Positions 1-9,334 of a stretch of 64,000 bases of DNA are shown piece by piece. The stretch is taken from the NCBI RefSeq assembly GCF_003063335.1, contig NZ_NERX01000006.1, forward strand, positions 124,001 through 188,000, given 5' to 3'. Within the stretch, counting starts at the first letter, position 1, and every line of letters begins with the position of its first letter. Below the pieces are notes generated by a model. It had not been told where the DNA came from. It searched no databases and worked only from the letters and a program-made list of their open reading frames with translations. This stretch comes from Limnohabitans sp. MMS-10A-192. GTDB taxonomy: Bacteria; Pseudomonadota; Gammaproteobacteria; Burkholderiales; Burkholderiaceae_C. The position numbers and the translations under genes were made by a program.

Positions 1-713
1 GCTACACCCTGATGGTCGGCACCAACAGCACCAATGCCGCACTCAAGAGCCTGATGAAAAAGCTGCCCTACGACCAGGACACGGCTTTTGCGCCCATTGG
101 CTACATGGGATCGGTGCCCCTGATCATCACGGTCAACAACGACGTGCCCGCCAAAAACCTCAAGGAGCTGGTCGCCTTGGCGAAGGCCAAACCGACACAG
201 CTCACCTTTGCCAGCGCCAGCACATCGCAACGCGTCTCAACCGAAGTGCTGATGAGCATGTCGGGCATCCAAATGACGCATGTGCCCTACAAGAGCGGGC
301 CTGCGGCCATGACCGACTTGATCGGCGGGCAAGTGAATTTGTTCTCCGCCGACTTTGCGGTGACATTGCCGCAAGTCAAAGCGGGCAAGATCCGCGGCCT
401 GGCCGTCACATCCATGCAGCGCTCCAAGGCCATCCCCGAGCTGCCCACCGTGAACGAAGCCCTGGGCCTGAAAGACTACGAACTGATCGCCTACTTTGCG
501 ATGTTCGCACCGGCGGGCACCCCTGCCGACGTGATCGCCAAGCTGAACAAGGCCCTGAACGCCGCAGCCAACGACAAAGACATCCAAGAGAAGTTCGCAG
601 CCATTGGTTTTGAAACCGCCCCCGGCACCCCAGAAGCCCTGGCCCAGCGCAACAAGGCCGAAACCGTCAAATGGGCAAAGGCGATTCGTGACGCGAAAAT
701 CGAAGCAGAGTGA
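1..713 (+). CDS. Bug/TctC-family tripartite tricarboxylate transporter substrate-binding protein (5' truncated)
   Basis: The reading frame is open from the window edge (codons in frame from position 3), so the N-terminus and signal peptide lie outside the window. The 236 or so visible residues carry the typical Bug/TctC pattern: a VPYKSG segment (about residue 92 of the visible part), a GGQVNLF segment, an AGKIRGLAVTS segment and the PAGTPADVIAKLN segment near the C-terminus. These proteins are periplasmic receptors for carboxylates or similar small anions; many are orphan genes in Burkholderiales without an adjacent TctAB. The ligand cannot be told from sequence. It is convergent with the methyltransferase gene, 8 bp away. 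Confidence 0.9.
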   Translation, partial: YTLMVGTNSTNAALKSLMKKLPYDQDTAFAPIGYMGSVPLIITVNNDVPAKNLKELVALAKAKPTQLTFASASTSQRVSTEVLMSMSGIQMTHVPYKSGPAAMTDLIGGQVNLFSADFAVTLPQVKAGKIRGLAVTSMQRSKAIPELPTVNEALGLKDYELIAYFAMFAPAGTPADVIAKLNKALNAAANDKDIQEKFAAIGFETAPGTPEALAQRNKAETVKWAKAIRDAKIEAE

Positions 714-721
714 CTCTCCAC

Positions 722-1594
722 TCAGACGGGCGACACATCCAGGGCTGGATAACGGTGCTTGAGCATGGCTTCCAGTCCAAACTCTTTGAGCAGCGCTTGT
801 AAGCGTTCCGCAGCTGAACGCTTTTTCTGCCCGGTGTACTTGGCCAAAATCAGCTCGTTCTTCATCGAGTGCTCCCAACCCACCAGCTCGGTCACAGTGA
901 CGGCGTAGCCCTGTGACTCCAGGTACAGGCAGCGCAGCACGTTGGTGAGTTGGCTGCCCACTTCGCGCGTGTGCAGGGGGTGGCGCCAGAGTTCGGCCAG
1001 AGGCGTGCGCTGCAGGTTCAGCGCCTTGTTCTGGTTGAGGGCCCGGGCCAGCTCGGCCTGGCAGCAAGGCACCAACACCATGTATTGGGCTTTCTTTTGA
1101 AGGCCAAAGGCGATGGCATCGTCGGTCGCGGTGTCGCAAGCGTGCAGCGCGGTGACCACGTCGATCTGCTCGGGCAGCTCGGCGCTTTGCGTCGACTCGG
1201 CCACGCTCACATTCAAAAACCGCATGCGCTCAAAGTGCAGCCGCTCGGCCAGCGCTTGTGACGACGCCACCAGCTCACTGCGGGTCTCAATGCCATAAAT
1301 CGTGCCCCGACCCAGCGCTTTGAAAAACAGGTCGTAAATGATGAAACCCAGGTAGGACTTGCCCGCGCCGTGGTCGGCCAACGTGGGGCCGCTGTCGCTG
1401 GCGGGCAGCTCCAGCAGCAGTTTTTCGATGAATTGGAACAGGTGGTAAACCTGCTTGAGCTTGCGGCGCGAGTCCTGGTTGAGCTTGCCGTCGCGGGTGA
1501 GGATGTGCAGTTGCTTGAGCAGCTCGACCGATTGACCAGGGCGCACTTCGGGCGGCAAGGCCTGGCTGTCAATAGCCTGTGTTTTTTTCTTCAT
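722..1594 (-). CDS. SAM-dependent methyltransferase (Methyltransf_32-like)
   Basis: 290 residues. A Rossmann methyltransferase glycine motif is seen as ADHGAGKSYLGF (about residues 73-84), followed by the acidic strand end GIETR (about 100) and VTALHACDTATDDAI (about 146-160), then VPCCQAEL. This pattern matches the Methyltransf_32 / GSTCD C-terminal type family of predicted RNA or small-molecule methyltransferases; the substrate is unknown. The start ATG overlaps the stop codon of the upstream DUF1415 gene (ATGA), so the two are probably translationally coupled. Function beyond methyltransferase is inference. Confidence 0.8.
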   Translation of the reverse strand: MKKKTQAIDSQALPPEVRPGQSVELLKQLHILTRDGKLNQDSRRKLKQVYHLFQFIEKLLLELPASDSGPTLADHGAGKSYLGFIIYDLFFKALGRGTIYGIETRSELVASSQALAERLHFERMRFLNVSVAESTQSAELPEQIDVVTALHACDTATDDAIAFGLQKKAQYMVLVPCCQAELARALNQNKALNLQRTPLAELWRHPLHTREVGSQLTNVLRCLYLESQGYAVTVTELVGWEHSMKNELILAKYTGQKKRSAAERLQALLKEFGLEAMLKHRYPALDVSPV

Positions 1595-2154
1595 GGCGTG
1601 GGCCCCACATCCAGTTCCTTCCAGCCATCCAGCCCCAGCTTTTCCATCGTCGCCATATTCGTTTCGTAAATCATCTCGGCTTCAGGGAACGCTTCGACCG
1701 CCCGGTCGATGCTGGCTTCGCGGATCAGGTGCAGCGTGGGGTAAGGCGAGCGGTTGGTGAAGTTGGTGATGTCGTCCGGCTCGGTGTCCGCAAACTGGAA
1801 GTCCGGGTGAAAACTCGCGATCTGAAATTCACCTTCCAAGTCGAGCTCTTGCAACACCGCATCGGCTTCATCCAGAAAGTCGTTGAACTCCAAAAAATCG
1901 CGCAGCATCTGCGGCACGATCAGCAGCACGGTCTCTCGCTCTTCGGCAGGCAGAACGGCCAACGCCTGGAGTTGTTCGATCAGTTCGTCACGCAGGCCTT
2001 CGAGACCTTTGGCTTCGCTGACGGCGTAATGGATCTGGCCTTTGACGTGCGGGGCCTTGGCAAAGGGGCAAAGGTTCAGGCCGATCACGGCGCGCTCCAG
2101 CCAGCGCACGGTGTCGGCAATTTCGATGTGTGGTGTGGGAGAAATCTCGGTCAT
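1591..2154 (-). CDS. DUF1415 family protein
   Basis: 187 residues, cytosolic, no signal peptide. It has the family start pattern: VRWLERAVIGLNLCPFAKAP near residue 17, with the conserved LCPFA, then HPDFQFAD and NRSPYPTLHLIRE in the C-terminal half. DUF1415 proteins are widespread in proteobacteria and have no assigned role. It sits 30 bp downstream of the MFS gene and overlaps the methyltransferase by 4 bp, so the three could be one transcript. Family assignment is firm; function is not known. Confidence 0.88.
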   Translation of the reverse strand: MTEISPTPHIEIADTVRWLERAVIGLNLCPFAKAPHVKGQIHYAVSEAKGLEGLRDELIEQLQALAVLPAEERETVLLIVPQMLRDFLEFNDFLDEADAVLQELDLEGEFQIASFHPDFQFADTEPDDITNFTNRSPYPTLHLIREASIDRAVEAFPEAEMIYETNMATMEKLGLDGWKELDVGPTP

Positions 2155-2184
2155 GCGTCGATTGTGCCTGTGCGGCGCAACCCC

Positions 2185-3393
2185 TCAGAAGCCTGCTCTG
2201 ACGCCTTGGCGCGCCAACAAGCGCCCAGCCAACCAAGCCAACCCCGCACCCACCACGCAGCAGCCCACGGTGACCAGCGGCGTGAACTGCCAACCGCCCG
2301 CACGCGCCGCCACAGCGGCCACCACGGGCGGCCCCACAAACTGACCCAATGCCGACATCTGCTGCACCCAGCCCACGGTGGTGGCGACCTGCTGCTCGCC
2401 CGGCGCCAGGCGCACCGCCAGGCTGAACAAAGTGCCCGGCACCAAACCGCCCACACCCGAAAACAAAAGAACCCCGGCAAAACGCAGCCAAGGCCAAGCA
2501 TCGGTGAAGGTGGCAAAAGCCAGCGTGCTGCCCAACGCCATGGCGCCAAAGCCCAGCCACAAGGTCGAGCGTGGCGCCCAGCTGCGTTGCAGCAAGCGGC
2601 CCGAAGCCATGTTGCCTGCCATGTTGACGGCAGCGGCCAAGGCCGTGAGCACGCCCAGCAACGCGCCGCTGACGCCCGCCGCCGCGTAGATGGATGGCAG
2701 AAAACCCACCACCGCCAGCCACTGGCCCGAATACATGCCAAAAGTGAGCGCCACCAGCCAGGGGCCGGGTGTGCCCAAGGTCAAACGCAAACGGCGCCAT
2801 GCGCCCTGCCCTGCATGGGCTGCCTGGACAGCAGGGTCTGCAGGCACGGCCCGGTAAAGCCAAAGCGCCATGGCCAGCGACACCGCTGCAAACAGCCACC
2901 ACCAGGCGCCCCAACCCCAAGCCGGAATGAACAAGGGCCCCAGCAACAGCGCCAGCGCGGTGCCGGTGGGCATGTAGGCGCCCCACACACCCAACATGCC
3001 GGGCAGCTGCACAGGCGGGACCAGGCGGCGAATCAAGGCGGGCGCAGGCAGCGCCACCAGCAAAAAGCCCAGGCCCTCAATGGCGCGCAAGACGAGCAGT
3101 GCCGTGACCGAGGTGGCAAAGCCGCCCAGGCCGCTGGCCAGCGCCAGCAGGCACAGGCCGCGCACCATGCTGCGCTTGAGCCCCATGCCATCGGCCAAAA
3201 GTCCAATGAACACGGCCAGGCTCAAACCCGCCACCTGCACGGTGGACAACAAAAAACCCGACTGCACCAGCGTGAGCCCCAGCTCGGCCTGCAAGGCCGG
3301 TAAAGCGGGCGGCAACTTGCCCACCTGCAAGGCGGCCACGCCGCCAGCCGCGACGACCAGCCAAGCGCTGTGTTTAGAAGAAGCCATCACCAT
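2185..3393 (-). CDS. MFS transporter, CynX/NimT-like
   Basis: 402 residues with about 12 hydrophobic segments split into two halves of six, as in the major facilitator superfamily. A GLLADGMGLKRSMV segment after the second helix is the family loop-2-3 motif (G-x-LaDr-x-G). The overall layout resembles the CynX/NimT group of small-molecule exporters or importers. No substrate can be named. It lies 21 bp downstream of dgt on the same strand and may be read through from that operon. Confidence 0.82.
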   Translation of the reverse strand: MVMASSKHSAWLVVAAGGVAALQVGKLPPALPALQAELGLTLVQSGFLLSTVQVAGLSLAVFIGLLADGMGLKRSMVRGLCLLALASGLGGFATSVTALLVLRAIEGLGFLLVALPAPALIRRLVPPVQLPGMLGVWGAYMPTGTALALLLGPLFIPAWGWGAWWWLFAAVSLAMALWLYRAVPADPAVQAAHAGQGAWRRLRLTLGTPGPWLVALTFGMYSGQWLAVVGFLPSIYAAAGVSGALLGVLTALAAAVNMAGNMASGRLLQRSWAPRSTLWLGFGAMALGSTLAFATFTDAWPWLRFAGVLLFSGVGGLVPGTLFSLAVRLAPGEQQVATTVGWVQQMSALGQFVGPPVVAAVAARAGGWQFTPLVTVGCCVVGAGLAWLAGRLLARQGVRAGF

Positions 3394-3414
3394 GGATCAG
3401 CCCCCCAAGGCCGT

Positions 3415-4578
3415 TCACAACAACTTGCGCCCTGTGAGGCGTTCATGTTCACGCAGCGCAAAGCGATCGGTCATGCCCGCGATGTAGTCAGCCACCGCGC
3501 GGTGACGGTCTTCGCGGGCCGCGAATTCGGCGCGCATCTCCTGAGGCTGCGAGAGGTACGCCTCAAACAATTCACGCACGGCCTGCTGCGCCTGCCCCAT
3601 GATCTGTGTGACCTGTGGATGTCGGTACAAACTCGCAAACAAAAATTTCTTGAGCTCGGAGCTGCGCGTCTTCATCTCGTCAGAAAAGCGCACCAATGAC
3701 CCGGCCAGTCGCGCCTCATCGGCTGTCTGAATACCGGCTGCAGCAATCGCCGCACGCGTGGTGTCGATCACGTCATAAACCTGCTCACTGAGCATGCGGC
3801 GTGTGCTCTCGTAAAGCCAACGCCGAGGCTTGTCACGCAGTTGCGGATGCTCGGCCAGCGACTGCTGCAAATAATGGTCAAACAGGGGAACTTCGTGCAT
3901 CTGGTCCAGCGAGAGCAATCCCGAGCGCACCCCGTCGTCGATGTCGTGGGCGTTGTAGGCGATCGCATCGGCCAGATTGCACAACTGCGCCTCCAAACTC
4001 GGCTGCGTTCGGTCCAGAAAACGCTGCGCGATCCCCCCGGGCTCTTGGGCTTCGATGGCTTCGGCGTTGACCCGCGAGCAGTGCTTGAGAATGCCCTCAC
4101 GCGTTTCAAAGCTCAGGTTGAGGCCATCAAAAGCGGGATAGCGCTCTTCCAGCGCATCGACCACGCGCAGACTTTGCAAATTGTGCTCAAACCCGCCTTG
4201 CTCGGCCATGCATTCGTGCAGCGCATCCTGCCCGGCATGGCCAAATGGCGTGTGGCCCAAGTCATGTGCCAACGCGATCGCCTCGACCAGGTCTTCGTTC
4301 AAGCCCAGCACCCGGGCAATCGATCGGCCCAGCTGCGCCACCTCCAGCGAATGCGTGAGACGCGTGCGGAACAAATCACCTTCGTGGTTCAGAAACACCT
4401 GCGTTTTGTAGACCAGCCGCCGAAAGGCCGTCGAGTGCACGATGCGGTCGCGGTCCCTTTGGTAGGCATTGCGCGTGGGTGCGGGCGGCTCGGCATGGCG
4501 TCGGCCACGGGTTTGCGAAGGGTGGCTGGCCCAGGGTGCCAAGCCGGTGGCGTTCAAAACTTCAGGCACAGCAAGCAT
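3415..4578 (-). CDS. dgt: Deoxyguanosinetriphosphate triphosphohydrolase-like protein (HD domain)
   Basis: 387 residues. It hydrolyses dNTPs (classically dGTP to deoxyguanosine and tripolyphosphate) in the cytosol. The HD-type metal centre is visible: RLTHSLEV (about residue 73), the [13 protein letters not shown] block (about 104-116) and the distal Asp in [16 protein letters not shown] (about 202-217). An N-terminal [16 protein letters not shown] segment is also typical. The gene starts 17 bp inside the 3' end of aroB, so it is coupled to the aro genes. Type 2 dgt-like proteins of about this length are usual in Burkholderiales next to aroB. Confidence 0.93.
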   Translation of the reverse strand: MLAVPEVLNATGLAPWASHPSQTRGRRHAEPPAPTRNAYQRDRDRIVHSTAFRRLVYKTQVFLNHEGDLFRTRLTHSLEVAQLGRSIARVLGLNEDLVEAIALAHDLGHTPFGHAGQDALHECMAEQGGFEHNLQSLRVVDALEERYPAFDGLNLSFETREGILKHCSRVNAEAIEAQEPGGIAQRFLDRTQPSLEAQLCNLADAIAYNAHDIDDGVRSGLLSLDQMHEVPLFDHYLQQSLAEHPQLRDKPRRWLYESTRRMLSEQVYDVIDTTRAAIAAAGIQTADEARLAGSLVRFSDEMKTRSSELKKFLFASLYRHPQVTQIMGQAQQAVRELFEAYLSQPQEMRAEFAAREDRHRAVADYIAGMTDRFALREHERLTGRKLL

Positions 4579-5674
4579 GGATCACATCGCGCACCATGTC
4601 ATCGGGCGCACCGCACACGGTGGCTTGACCAGGACCGTCGATCACAACGAACTTGATGTCGCCGGCTTCGGCTTTTTTATCAAGGCGCATGTGGGCGATG
4701 TAGTGCCCGGCGTTGTCGCTCGCATCGATGAGCGGCGCACGCACTGGCAAGCCCGCGCGTTCAATCAGGGCTTTGAGGCGTGCCACAAAAGCGGCATCGA
4801 CCTTGCCCAGACGGTGCGACAACTCGGCCGCCATGACCATGCCACAGCCCACAGCCTCGCCATGCAGCCAGACGCCAAAGCCCAAACCCGCCTCGATGGC
4901 ATGGCCAAAGGTGTGGCCAAAGTTGAGGATGGCGCGCAGGCCCGCTTCGCGTTCGTCCTGGCCGACGACCCAGGCCTTGATTTCGCAGCTGCGCTTGACG
5001 GCGTGCGCCAGCGCGGCCGGATCTTGCGCCATCAGCGCGTCGATGTTGGCCTCGATCCAATCAAAAAACGCCATGTCGGCGATCGGGCCGTACTTGATGA
5101 CTTCGGCAAGGCCCGCACTCAGCTCGCGCCGAGGCAAAGTGGTCAGGGTGTTCAGATCGCAAATCACCCGCACCGGCTGGTAGAACGCGCCGATCATGTT
5201 CTTGCCCAGCGGGTGGTTGATGGCGGTTTTGCCGCCCACCGAGGAGTCCACCTGCGACAGCAGCGTGGTCGGCACCTGCACAAAGGGCACGCCGCGCATG
5301 TAGCTGGCCGCAGCAAAGCCGGTCATGTCACCGATCACGCCACCGCCCAACGCAAACAGCACCGTCTTGCGGTCGCAGCCCTTGGACAAAAGCGCGTCAA
5401 AAATCAGGTTCAAGGTCTGCCAGTCTTTGTGCGCCTCGCCGTCCGGCAGCACCACGGTGTGGACTTGCTTGTAAAGCGGGCTGATGGCGGCGCGCAAAGC
5501 AGCTTCGTACAGCGGCGCAATGGTGTCGTTGGTCACGATCATGGCCGTCTGGGCCTTGGGCAAACCGGCCCAAGTCTCAGCGCGGCCCAGCAGGCGCTGG
5601 CCAATGTGGATGTCGTAACTGCGGTCGTCCAGCGAAATGGCGACCTGCTCAAGGGAAATGGTGGACTCGGACAT
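4562..5674 (-). CDS. aroB: 3-dehydroquinate synthase
   Basis: 370 residues from the ATG at 5674; a TTG nine bases upstream would add three residues, but the ATG has a GAGGG just before it. It converts DAHP to 3-dehydroquinate, the second step of the shikimate pathway, using NAD and a divalent metal. Visible signatures are the NAD loop [13 protein letters not shown] (about 101-113), [10 protein letters not shown] (about 133), [10 protein letters not shown] (about 146), and the metal ligands in GHTFGHAIE (about 254). It follows aroK by 31 bp and overlaps dgt. Confidence 0.97.
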   Translation of the reverse strand: MSESTISLEQVAISLDDRSYDIHIGQRLLGRAETWAGLPKAQTAMIVTNDTIAPLYEAALRAAISPLYKQVHTVVLPDGEAHKDWQTLNLIFDALLSKGCDRKTVLFALGGGVIGDMTGFAAASYMRGVPFVQVPTTLLSQVDSSVGGKTAINHPLGKNMIGAFYQPVRVICDLNTLTTLPRRELSAGLAEVIKYGPIADMAFFDWIEANIDALMAQDPAALAHAVKRSCEIKAWVVGQDEREAGLRAILNFGHTFGHAIEAGLGFGVWLHGEAVGCGMVMAAELSHRLGKVDAAFVARLKALIERAGLPVRAPLIDASDNAGHYIAHMRLDKKAEAGDIKFVVIDGPGQATVCGAPDDMVRDVIHACCA

Positions 5675-5705
5675 AGCCCTCAAGTGTAGGGCTTTGGTGG
5701 TCTGC

Positions 5706-6260
5706 TCAGCGTGTAACTTGAGATGCAGGGCTCTCTGGCTGTGCAGGCAACTGGCCCGACAACTCGAGTTGCATGATGATCATGTTGACCAAGGTGGACA
5801 CCGAGGGGCGGCCGGTGTCGATGACATGGTGTGCGGTGGCGCGGTACAGCGGATCACGGGCTTCGTACAGTGCCCGCAGGCGCCCCATCGGGTCGTCCAC
5901 CTGCAGCAAGGGGCGGCCGGTGTCGTGACGCACCCGGCGGTAAACGTCTTCCGGCGCAGAGCGCAGGTAAATGACATGGCCACGGTCGTGCAGATGGCGG
6001 CGGTTGACTTCGCGCAAAACCGAGCCCCCGCCCGTGGCCAGCACGCCTTGGTGATGCTGGCTCAGATCATCCAGCACTTGCTGCTCCACATCGCGGAAGC
6101 TGTCTTCCCCTTCGCGGGCGAAGAATTCCCTGATCGAACAACCCAAACGGTCTTCAATCACATGGTCGGAATCCACAAAAGGCAGGCCCAAACGGCGAGC
6201 CAATTGCCTGCCGATGGTGGTTTTGCCCGAGCCCGGAAGGCCCACGAAGATGATGCTCAA
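5706..6260 (-). CDS. aroK: Shikimate kinase
   Basis: 184 residues. It phosphorylates shikimate at the 3-hydroxyl with ATP. Walker [10 protein letters not shown] lies at residues 7-15, the shikimate-binding Asp in VDSDHVIE about 30, the GGGS loop (ATGGGSV) about 75, and the lid Arg in TGRPLL about 112. The start is a TTG: the only earlier in-frame triplets run into a TGA four codons upstream, and no ATG precedes the P-loop. A weak start may limit its translation. It follows pilQ by 105 bp without a visible terminator, as in the classic pil-aroKB cluster. Confidence 0.95.
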   Translation of the reverse strand: MSIIFVGLPGSGKTTIGRQLARRLGLPFVDSDHVIEDRLGCSIREFFAREGEDSFRDVEQQVLDDLSQHHQGVLATGGGSVLREVNRRHLHDRGHVIYLRSAPEDVYRRVRHDTGRPLLQVDDPMGRLRALYEARDPLYRATAHHVIDTGRPSVSTLVNMIIMQLELSGQLPAQPESPASQVTR

Positions 6261-6365
6261 AGGGAAATCTCACACAAAAACTCGGGACAGCACCGCGACA
6301 AATGGGCCGCCCGAACAGAGGCACCAAGTGTATTCGACCCGACAGCAGCCCCCAGACAGCGCGCG

Positions 6366-7775
6366 TCAAAGCGCTGGCGCAGTGGCCACGTCCGTCACCA
6401 CACGCGGTGTGAGGAAAATCAGCAGCTCCGATTTGCGCCGCGTTTGGTTGCGGTTTTTGAACAGCCACCCCAGTCCGGGCACATCACCCAAGCCTGGCAC
6501 TTTGGCTTCGTCGTTGCGCTCGGCATCTTCGTAAATGCCGCCCAGTACCACCGTGCCGCCATTGTCCACTTGCACCTGGGTTTTGACGTGCTTGGTGTTG
6601 ATGGCATAACCTGCTGGGGTGAGCTGGCCGACGCTGTCCCGGTTCACATCTACATCGAGCACCACCGCCCCCTCTGGCGTGATTTGCGGCGTGACCTCGA
6701 GCTTGAGATTGGCCTTGCGAAAAGTGATGGCTGTCACGCCAATGCCGGACGACATTTGGTAAGGCAACTCCGTACCCTGTTCAATCAGGGCCTTGGTCTG
6801 GTCTGCCGTGATCACCCTGGGGCGCGACACCACCTTGCCGCGACCATCGGCCTCCAGTGCGGAAATTTCCACGTTGATGAACTGGTCCGCCGCTGCATTG
6901 AACAGGGAAACCGCAAAAGCCGATGGCACATTCAGCGTCTGCCCGGCACTGCCCGCAGGAAGATTCACTTGATGACCAGTGACCACCCCTGCACCTGTGG
7001 TGGCGTTGCTTGCCCCCAAATTCAAGTTCTTGTTGCCCATCCGTCCAGCTGAACCCAAGCCCAAACGCACCCCCAGCGATTGGCCAAACTGGTCGTCGGC
7101 TTCGACGATTTGTGCTTCGATCAAAACCTGTCGAACAGGCACATCCAATTTCTGAATCATCTGCCCCACTTCGGCCAAACGACTTGGCACATCCAGTATG
7201 AACAGCTGATTGGTCCGAGGTTCTGCCAGCGCCGTTCCCCGAGGACTGAGCCATCGCGCAACAGGGGTGCCAGCGCCTGCCGTACCGGACAACCGTTGCA
7301 CCACTTCGGTGGCTCGGGCGTATTTCAAGCGCAGTGACAGCATCTGCAAAGGACTCACCGATTCGAGCGCCGTCTGTGCCTCCAGGTGTTTTTTCTCACG
7401 CGAAGTCCACTCATCCCTGGGGGCCACCCACATCACTTTGCCCTCACGGCGTGAGGCCAAGCCTTTGGATTCCAGGACAACGCCCAAAGCCTGAACCCAA
7501 GGCACATCCAGCAGTCTCACGGAGATCTGGCCACTGACTGCATCAGACACCACCAAATTCAGCCCTGTGAATTCGGCGAACACCTGCAACAAGGCACGGA
7601 TATCGATGTTCTGGAAGTTCAGGCTGATGGGCGCCCCATCTGCGGTGACTGCCGAACGAACGACCGGATGGGCACCATCCAGATCGATGACAGGGGACGG
7701 CGATTGTGCCCAGCTCGCAGTTGACCAACCGACCACCAGTGCACAAGCCGCCCATGACCAATGTTCATGTCTCAT
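6366..7775 (-). CDS. pilQ: Type IV pilus secretin PilQ (short form without AMIN domains)
   Basis: 469 residues with an N-terminal signal peptide ending near STASWAQ. After a linker comes an STN/N0-like domain (ISLNFQNIDIRALLQVFAEF, about 50-70), an N1-type domain and the secretin barrel, with the C-terminal VPGLGDVPGLGWLFKN and ELLIFLTPRVV segments. Canonical PilQ is about 700 residues with peptidoglycan-binding AMIN domains before STN; none is present here. The gene has a strong GGAGG six bases before its ATG, and that ATG overlaps the pilO/P stop (ATGA). Operon position supports PilQ rather than GspD. Confidence 0.9.
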   Translation of the reverse strand: MRHEHWSWAACALVVGWSTASWAQSPSPVIDLDGAHPVVRSAVTADGAPISLNFQNIDIRALLQVFAEFTGLNLVVSDAVSGQISVRLLDVPWVQALGVVLESKGLASRREGKVMWVAPRDEWTSREKKHLEAQTALESVSPLQMLSLRLKYARATEVVQRLSGTAGAGTPVARWLSPRGTALAEPRTNQLFILDVPSRLAEVGQMIQKLDVPVRQVLIEAQIVEADDQFGQSLGVRLGLGSAGRMGNKNLNLGASNATTGAGVVTGHQVNLPAGSAGQTLNVPSAFAVSLFNAAADQFINVEISALEADGRGKVVSRPRVITADQTKALIEQGTELPYQMSSGIGVTAITFRKANLKLEVTPQITPEGAVVLDVDVNRDSVGQLTPAGYAINTKHVKTQVQVDNGGTVVLGGIYEDAERNDEAKVPGLGDVPGLGWLFKNRNQTRRKSELLIFLTPRVVTDVATAPAL

Positions 7776-8755
7776 CGCCCACCTCCTGACACATTGAGTT
7801 CGATTTTTTGCCCCTGCGCCGTGCCCAATACAACCGCATCACGGCGGATCGCATGCACCTGATGACCTTCGCGCGACATGCGCTGCCCCAGCCGCACAGG
7901 CACCCACACGCCACCTGCACTGAGCACCGCTTGCCAACTTCCGCTGGCATGCCAAGTGCCCAGCAAACGGATGCGCTCCACTGGCCAAGTCATGGGGTCA
8001 TCTGTCAACACAGACGCCTGCGGTGCTGACGTCCGGGTGACTGAGGAGGCTGAATCAGCCTCTGCGGCCAACGCAAAGACAAGCGGCCGCGAATCTGCAT
8101 CAGCGTCACCGGACTTTGCCCAAGCCCTGCTGGACGGCCATGCAGGCAAGGCCACATCGCCCGCAGAGGCAGGGTTGAACCAGACGCGCAAGACCAGATC
8201 CAACTGAACACCTTGGATCTGCGTCAACGGCACAACGCTCATGCGCTCGATCGTCAGCACAGGTCCGGATGCAGCCAAGGCCTTCCAGCCACGCACCCAA
8301 TCGGCAAAATGGCCATTCAAGCGCAAGGCCAGCGTTTGACTTTGCAACGGTCCCATTGGAACCTCTGGCATGGCACGCAAAGACAGGACGGTCAATCCGT
8401 GCTGCTGCAAGGCCTGCTGAAGCCCTGAAGCGAGGTCTGTGGGCAGTCTGCTGGGCAGGCGACCCCAAAGTGCTTCATCAACAAGCCACTCAGGCCGCTC
8501 GCGTTGTGAAGAAGACACCGTCTGGGTCTGGGTCTGGGTCTGGACCTGGACTTGCCACTGCGACTGGGCCTGAGCCAAGGCCTGCTGCGCCAGGTCATGC
8601 GCATCCCAGACCTCACTGGCCAACCAGAACACACCACCAGCGCCCCATACAAGTCCGCCAAGGCCCCAAACCCATCGCCGCATTTGACGCACAACCCCAC
8701 GCTGAACACGGCTCCATGCCTCTGCACTGAAAACTGGAGAGAACCGGGCAGTCAT
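7772..8755 (-). CDS. Fused PilO-like / PilP-like pilus alignment protein
   Basis: 327 residues from the ATG at 8755, which overlaps the pilN stop (ATGA). Residues about 30-50 form one transmembrane helix, followed by a Gln-rich coiled segment with a QT/QV repeat (about 69-80) and a PilO/GspM-like ferredoxin fold. After a low-complexity linker the last 65 residues (RIRLLGTWHASGSWQAV ... VRLGQRM ... VVLGTAQGQKIEL) resemble the beta-sandwich of PilP/GspC. No separate pilP exists between pilO and pilQ, and the frame is continuous, so this looks like a true fusion. PilP is normally a lipoprotein; here it would be tethered through the PilO helix. Domain calls are by pattern, not by search. Confidence 0.72.
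   Translation of the reverse strand: MTARFSPVFSAEAWSRVQRGVVRQMRRWVWGLGGLVWGAGGVFWLASEVWDAHDLAQQALAQAQSQWQVQVQTQTQTQTVSSSQRERPEWLVDEALWGRLPSRLPTDLASGLQQALQQHGLTVLSLRAMPEVPMGPLQSQTLALRLNGHFADWVRGWKALAASGPVLTIERMSVVPLTQIQGVQLDLVLRVWFNPASAGDVALPAWPSSRAWAKSGDADADSRPLVFALAAEADSASSVTRTSAPQASVLTDDPMTWPVERIRLLGTWHASGSWQAVLSAGGVWVPVRLGQRMSREGHQVHAIRRDAVVLGTAQGQKIELNVSGGGR
8521..8550. repeat. Hexanucleotide repeat inside the pilO/P fusion
   Basis: Three perfect copies of TCTGGG followed by two degenerate copies (TCTGGA, CCTGGA). On the coding strand this yields alternating Gln-Thr/Gln-Val in the coiled segment after the membrane helix. The unit is six bases, so copy changes would alter linker length but not frame. 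Confidence 0.85.
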
Positions 8756-9333
8756 GGCTGGCCTTTGCGGGATGGTCCCGGGCCCAGGTCCAACGCCGAC
8801 CATTGGCCTTGCCAGGCAAACGAGAACGCGGACGCCCCAGTGGCAGCCCCACCGGTCTCCACACTTTGCAAGTGCAGCGGGGTGCCCCAGCGCTCAGCCA
8901 GCATTTGTGCAACAAGGCTCATGGCCGGCACATGCGCCGCATGGCCCTGCAGGTCTATACGCCCTGCTTCCACTTGCAACCGTTGTAACCGGACACCCTG
9001 ACCCGGGATCACATCCAGCAGGCTGCTTTGCATTTCAACCCAAGCTTCTTGTTGCGATTTCAAGTGCGTCAGTTGCCGCAACTGCTGACCGACCAGTTGC
9101 AGGTCCATCTGCTGCTGTTGGCGTGTTTGCGCCGCACGTTTGCTCTCAGCCAATTGGTTTTGAACCTTCTGTGTCTGCAACTTCAACTGCTCAGTTTGTC
9201 CAGCCAGCACCGACAAACCGCCTGCAGCCAACACACCACCCAGAACAAGCCCCGCCCCGATGAACAGCCACCGCCGCCTTGATTGTTGCTGGCGCTCCAG
9301 TGTTGGGAAACGCAATAAATTCAGGCCGACCAT
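8752..9333 (-). CDS. pilN: Type IV pilus inner-membrane protein PilN
   Basis: 193 residues. The N-terminus begins MVGLNLLRFP, matching the conserved INLLP-type cytoplasmic motif by which PilN binds PilM. One membrane helix follows (about 24-45), then a long Gln-rich coiled coil (about 46-95) and a small periplasmic ferredoxin-like domain. It forms the PilMNOP alignment complex. The ATG follows the pilM stop directly (TGAGATG) and its own stop overlaps the next gene. Confidence 0.82.
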   Translation of the reverse strand: MVGLNLLRFPTLERQQQSRRRWLFIGAGLVLGGVLAAGGLSVLAGQTEQLKLQTQKVQNQLAESKRAAQTRQQQQMDLQLVGQQLRQLTHLKSQQEAWVEMQSSLLDVIPGQGVRLQRLQVEAGRIDLQGHAAHVPAMSLVAQMLAERWGTPLHLQSVETGGAATGASAFSFAWQGQWSALDLGPGPSRKGQP

Positions 9334-9334
9334 C

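Noticed and set aside
1579-3303. Long plus-strand open frame of 574 codons
   Set aside because: It lies opposite the DUF1415 and MFS genes, is rich in Arg, Gln and His with no fold pattern, and reflects GC-rich third positions of the real genes.
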